This document shows positions 62,082-64,000 of a stretch of DNA of 64,000 bases, piece by piece. The notes under the pieces are model-generated. The model did not search any database and was not told the DNA's origin. It saw nothing but the letters and a program-made list of their open reading frames with translations. Both the position numbers and the translations under genes were made by a program. The stretch is from Desnuesiella massiliensis (GTDB lineage: Bacteria > Bacillota > Clostridia > Clostridiales > Clostridiaceae): NCBI RefSeq assembly GCF_001403615.1, contig NZ_LN879453.1:62001-126000 (forward strand), given 5' to 3'. The first letter of the stretch is position 1. Every line of letters starts with the position of its first letter.

Positions 62082-63633
62082 AGTATTAGTAGTAGATGAT
62101 GAATACCTTGCTAGAGAAGGTATGAAAAGGACTATAAATTGGACGAGCCTTGGCTGTGAATTAAGCGGAGAGGCAGAAGACGCTTTTAAAGCCATAGAAC
62201 TAAGTAAAGTAATTAAACCTGATATAATAATCACAGATATAAAGATGCCTGGCATGGATGGGATTAAAATGGCAGAAAAAATTAAAGAATATTTGCCAGA
62301 TTGCAAATTTATAATAATCACTGGTTATGATGAATTCCAGTATGCTAAAGCCGCAATTAAAATTAATGCTCTAGACTTTATATTAAAGCCCATTGATGAA
62401 AACGAGTTTTTGGAGGCTGTATCAAAGGCCTCTTTAGAGGCACTTAAAATACGAGAAGAAAAGAATTTCACTAGAGAAAAAATATTACTAGATATTATGA
62501 GAGGTAAGATCACCAATATAGATATAATTGAAGAGATACTCTATGCAAGCAAAGTTAAGCTAAGAAAAATTATTGTAGTAAATATAGAAAATGACAATTA
62601 TCATAATATTTTAGAAGAGGGAAGAGAAGATTTAATTTATACTCAAAATCGGTTGATTAAAAATATTATTTATGAAAACATTAACGAAGATTGCTATGTT
62701 ATAGAGTGTCATCAAGACAGACTTGCCATAATAATAGATACGGAGCATATAAAAGATAAAGAAGAAATAGTTACTTTACTATCCTTTATACAAAAGGAAA
62801 TAAAGGAAAAATGTAAGATAAGTGTCAGCATGGGTTTATCTACAATTGGTTTAATACAAAATATGAATAGACTATATTCTGAAAGTAAAGAGGCCCTTTA
62901 TGATAAACTATACAAGGGAAGAGGTAGTATAAATTTTTATAAATATGAAGCTCACGATATAATAGAGAGTAAAACCTTAAATTTGTTAATAGAAAAATAC
63001 AAAAGAGAAATTATTTTATCTATAAATGCAAAAGATAAGAGGAATGTAGAAAAGCAGATAAAGCAAGTGTATTATGAGATTTTCAAGAAATTAAAAGTAA
63101 AGTCCAAGCTAATTAAGGAATTCAGCATTGAAGTAATACTTTCTGCTTTAAAGTTATTAAAAGAATATAATATAGTTATTGCAAAGGTTGCAAGTGGAGA
63201 ATTTGATGCTTATAAGCAGATCTCAAAGCTTAATACTTTAGATGAAATTTACGAACTTGTAAATAGCATAATCATATCTTGTTTAGATGAATTAAAGGAA
63301 TTCAGTATAGAAACCCAAGATAGTGGGATAGAAAAGGCCTTGGAATATATAAAACAACACTATCACGAAGATATATCTTTAAATGATGTAGCAAAGACGG
63401 CATATTTAAGTGAAAGCTATTTAAGCAGAAAGATTAAAAAGATATTAGGAATTGGATTTTCTGAATATATTACTAAGCTGAGAATGGAAAAAGCAAAGGA
63501 ATATTTTAGAGATCCTAATATAAAGGTTACAGAAGTAGCATCTAAACTAGGGTATCCAGATTACAGATATTTTTCTCATATCTTTAAAAAATATACTGGA
63601 TATACCCCTAGCGAATTCTCTAAAGTAAAATAA
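62074..63633 (+). CDS. YesN-type response regulator with AraC DNA-binding domain
   Basis: A 519-residue protein. The receiver domain (1-120) has acidic pocket residues in VLVVDDEYLAREG, the phosphoacceptor Asp in PDIIITDIKMPGMDG and a conserved Lys in FILKPIDENEF. A long middle region (about 135-410) is typical for the YesN group. The C-terminal AraC domain (about 415-517) carries two HTH motifs (SLNDVAKTAYLSESYLSRKI and VTEVASKLGYPDYRYFSHIF). It is partnered with the overlapping kinase. By position the likely target is the upstream ABC-MgtC operon. Confidence 0.93.
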   Translation: MIKVLVVDDEYLAREGMKRTINWTSLGCELSGEAEDAFKAIELSKVIKPDIIITDIKMPGMDGIKMAEKIKEYLPDCKFIIITGYDEFQYAKAAIKINALDFILKPIDENEFLEAVSKASLEALKIREEKNFTREKILLDIMRGKITNIDIIEEILYASKVKLRKIIVVNIENDNYHNILEEGREDLIYTQNRLIKNIIYENINEDCYVIECHQDRLAIIIDTEHIKDKEEIVTLLSFIQKEIKEKCKISVSMGLSTIGLIQNMNRLYSESKEALYDKLYKGRGSINFYKYEAHDIIESKTLNLLIEKYKREIILSINAKDKRNVEKQIKQVYYEIFKKLKVKSKLIKEFSIEVILSALKLLKEYNIVIAKVASGEFDAYKQISKLNTLDEIYELVNSIIISCLDELKEFSIETQDSGIEKALEYIKQHYHEDISLNDVAKTAYLSESYLSRKIKKILGIGFSEYITKLRMEKAKEYFRDPNIKVTEVASKLGYPDYRYFSHIFKKYTGYTPSEFSKVK

Positions 63634-63673
63634 TGACGATTTTTGAAATTTTAGATATTTAAAAATTTAAAAT

Positions 63674-63702
63674 AAAAAGTCCTTTTAAAAGGACTTTTTT
63701 TA
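63674..63702. terminator. Bidirectional terminator
   Basis: A perfect 26-bp palindrome with AAAAAGTCCTTTT / AAAAGGACTTTTT arms, between the convergent response-regulator gene and the queT-like gene. Confidence 0.88.
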
Positions 63703-64000
63703 TATCTTTAAAATACTATTTATTTTGTTGTTGCTAAGCAGAGTCTTAAATAGAGGAACTCCTATAATTGAAACTACTCCAAACTCGCCTAGAGCAACAT
63801 ATAATATTGAAGCCCAGAAAGGAGCTATGTTTAGCAAATATAATTCAGCGGCAACAAATATGCCGTTCATTATACAAGGCCATAAAGATGCCAAGAATAA
63901 GTTTTTAGACTTGTTAATCATATAAACACTCAATAAAGTAGCAAAGCTGCCTACAAAGACATCTATCATACCTAGTGGACTAAATATATTAGCCATTATG
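63700..64000 (-). CDS. queT: QueT-family transporter, five-prime end outside the window
   Basis: About 100 C-terminal residues of a membrane protein of the QueT family (ECF S component for queuosine precursors): ANIFSPLGMIDVFVGSFATL, NGIFVAAELYLL and ILYVALGEFGVVSIIGVPLF. Full QueT proteins are about 165 residues, and the family motif I/L-ANIFSP lies mid-chain. The frame stays open up to the end of the window (Ile codon before the ATG at 63996), so the N-terminus lies beyond. The true start is outside and 63996 should not be taken as the start. Confidence 0.8.
   Translation of the reverse strand, partial: IMANIFSPLGMIDVFVGSFATLLSVYMINKSKNLFLASLWPCIMNGIFVAAELYLLNIAPFWASILYVALGEFGVVSIIGVPLFKTLLSNNKINSILKI

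Overview
The window is AT-rich, gene-dense DNA typical of a low-GC, endospore-forming, anaerobic Firmicute, most likely Clostridium sensu stricto or a close relative. Support comes from an alpha/beta-type spore protein, a SigI/RsgI pair, LonB next to LonA, and families common in clostridia (DUF5667, DUF4317, DUF5685, DUF1294, QueT). Shine-Dalgarno (SD) sequences are strong, and most units are short and end in clear intrinsic terminators. No rRNA, tRNA, transposase, prophage or CRISPR array was seen. This is mostly core chromosome with a few unusual patches. All functions are read from sequence by family recognition, without database searches.

Layout. 1-9.9 kb: oligoendopeptidase F, an HD-GYP phosphodiesterase, a membrane protein with GAF and degenerate GGDEF domains, a rhomboid protease, an FtsH-type protease, a DUF1232 protein, RNase H1 and a YtxH-like protein. 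10-17.7 kb: tandem XRE-TPR regulators, ClpB, a PhzF-family protein with a structured leader, and a TPR protein. 17.7-22.4 kb: MnmA, an alpha/beta SASP, an ECF S component, a PspC protein, a DusA-like protein that lacks the expected catalytic cysteine, and an HD hydrolase. 22.5-25.4 kb: sigI-rsgI, divergent from a secreted DUF5667 protein; both directions carry the same CCC-N19-CGTA promoter pattern. 25.4-32 kb: cysteine desulfurase-ThiI, a DUF362 ferredoxin protein, an HNH protein, an M23 murein hydrolase and an HxlR regulator with an upstream 39-residue membrane peptide. 32.5-36.7 kb: a Cys/Gly-rich peptide, an amino-acid permease, a hemerythrin, and an unknown membrane protein with a TIM-barrel epimerase.

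36.9-45.3 kb is the conserved protein-quality-control block tig-clpP-clpX-lonB-lonA-engB. It is followed (45.4-47.3 kb) by the most unusual patch: a 24-cysteine protein, a Cys/Gly/Phe-rich protein and a protein with a short collagen-like Gly-Pro-Gln tract, then a bactofilin on the other strand and a candidate C-rich small RNA. The two C-tracts of that RNA are perfectly complementary to the unusually G-rich SDs of the two Cys-rich genes.

47.3-55.4 kb: an FG-GAP-like membrane protein, an orphan solute-binding lipoprotein, a PerR-type regulator, a second candidate small RNA, a thioredoxin-like protein, DUF4317, a DnaJ-DUF5685 pair and a decayed, frameshifted transporter remnant not visible as an intact frame. 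55.5-63.6 kb: an ABC importer (binding protein, fused permease, ATPase), an MgtC protein and a YesM/YesN-type two-component system, probably one functional unit. The window ends inside a QueT-family gene.
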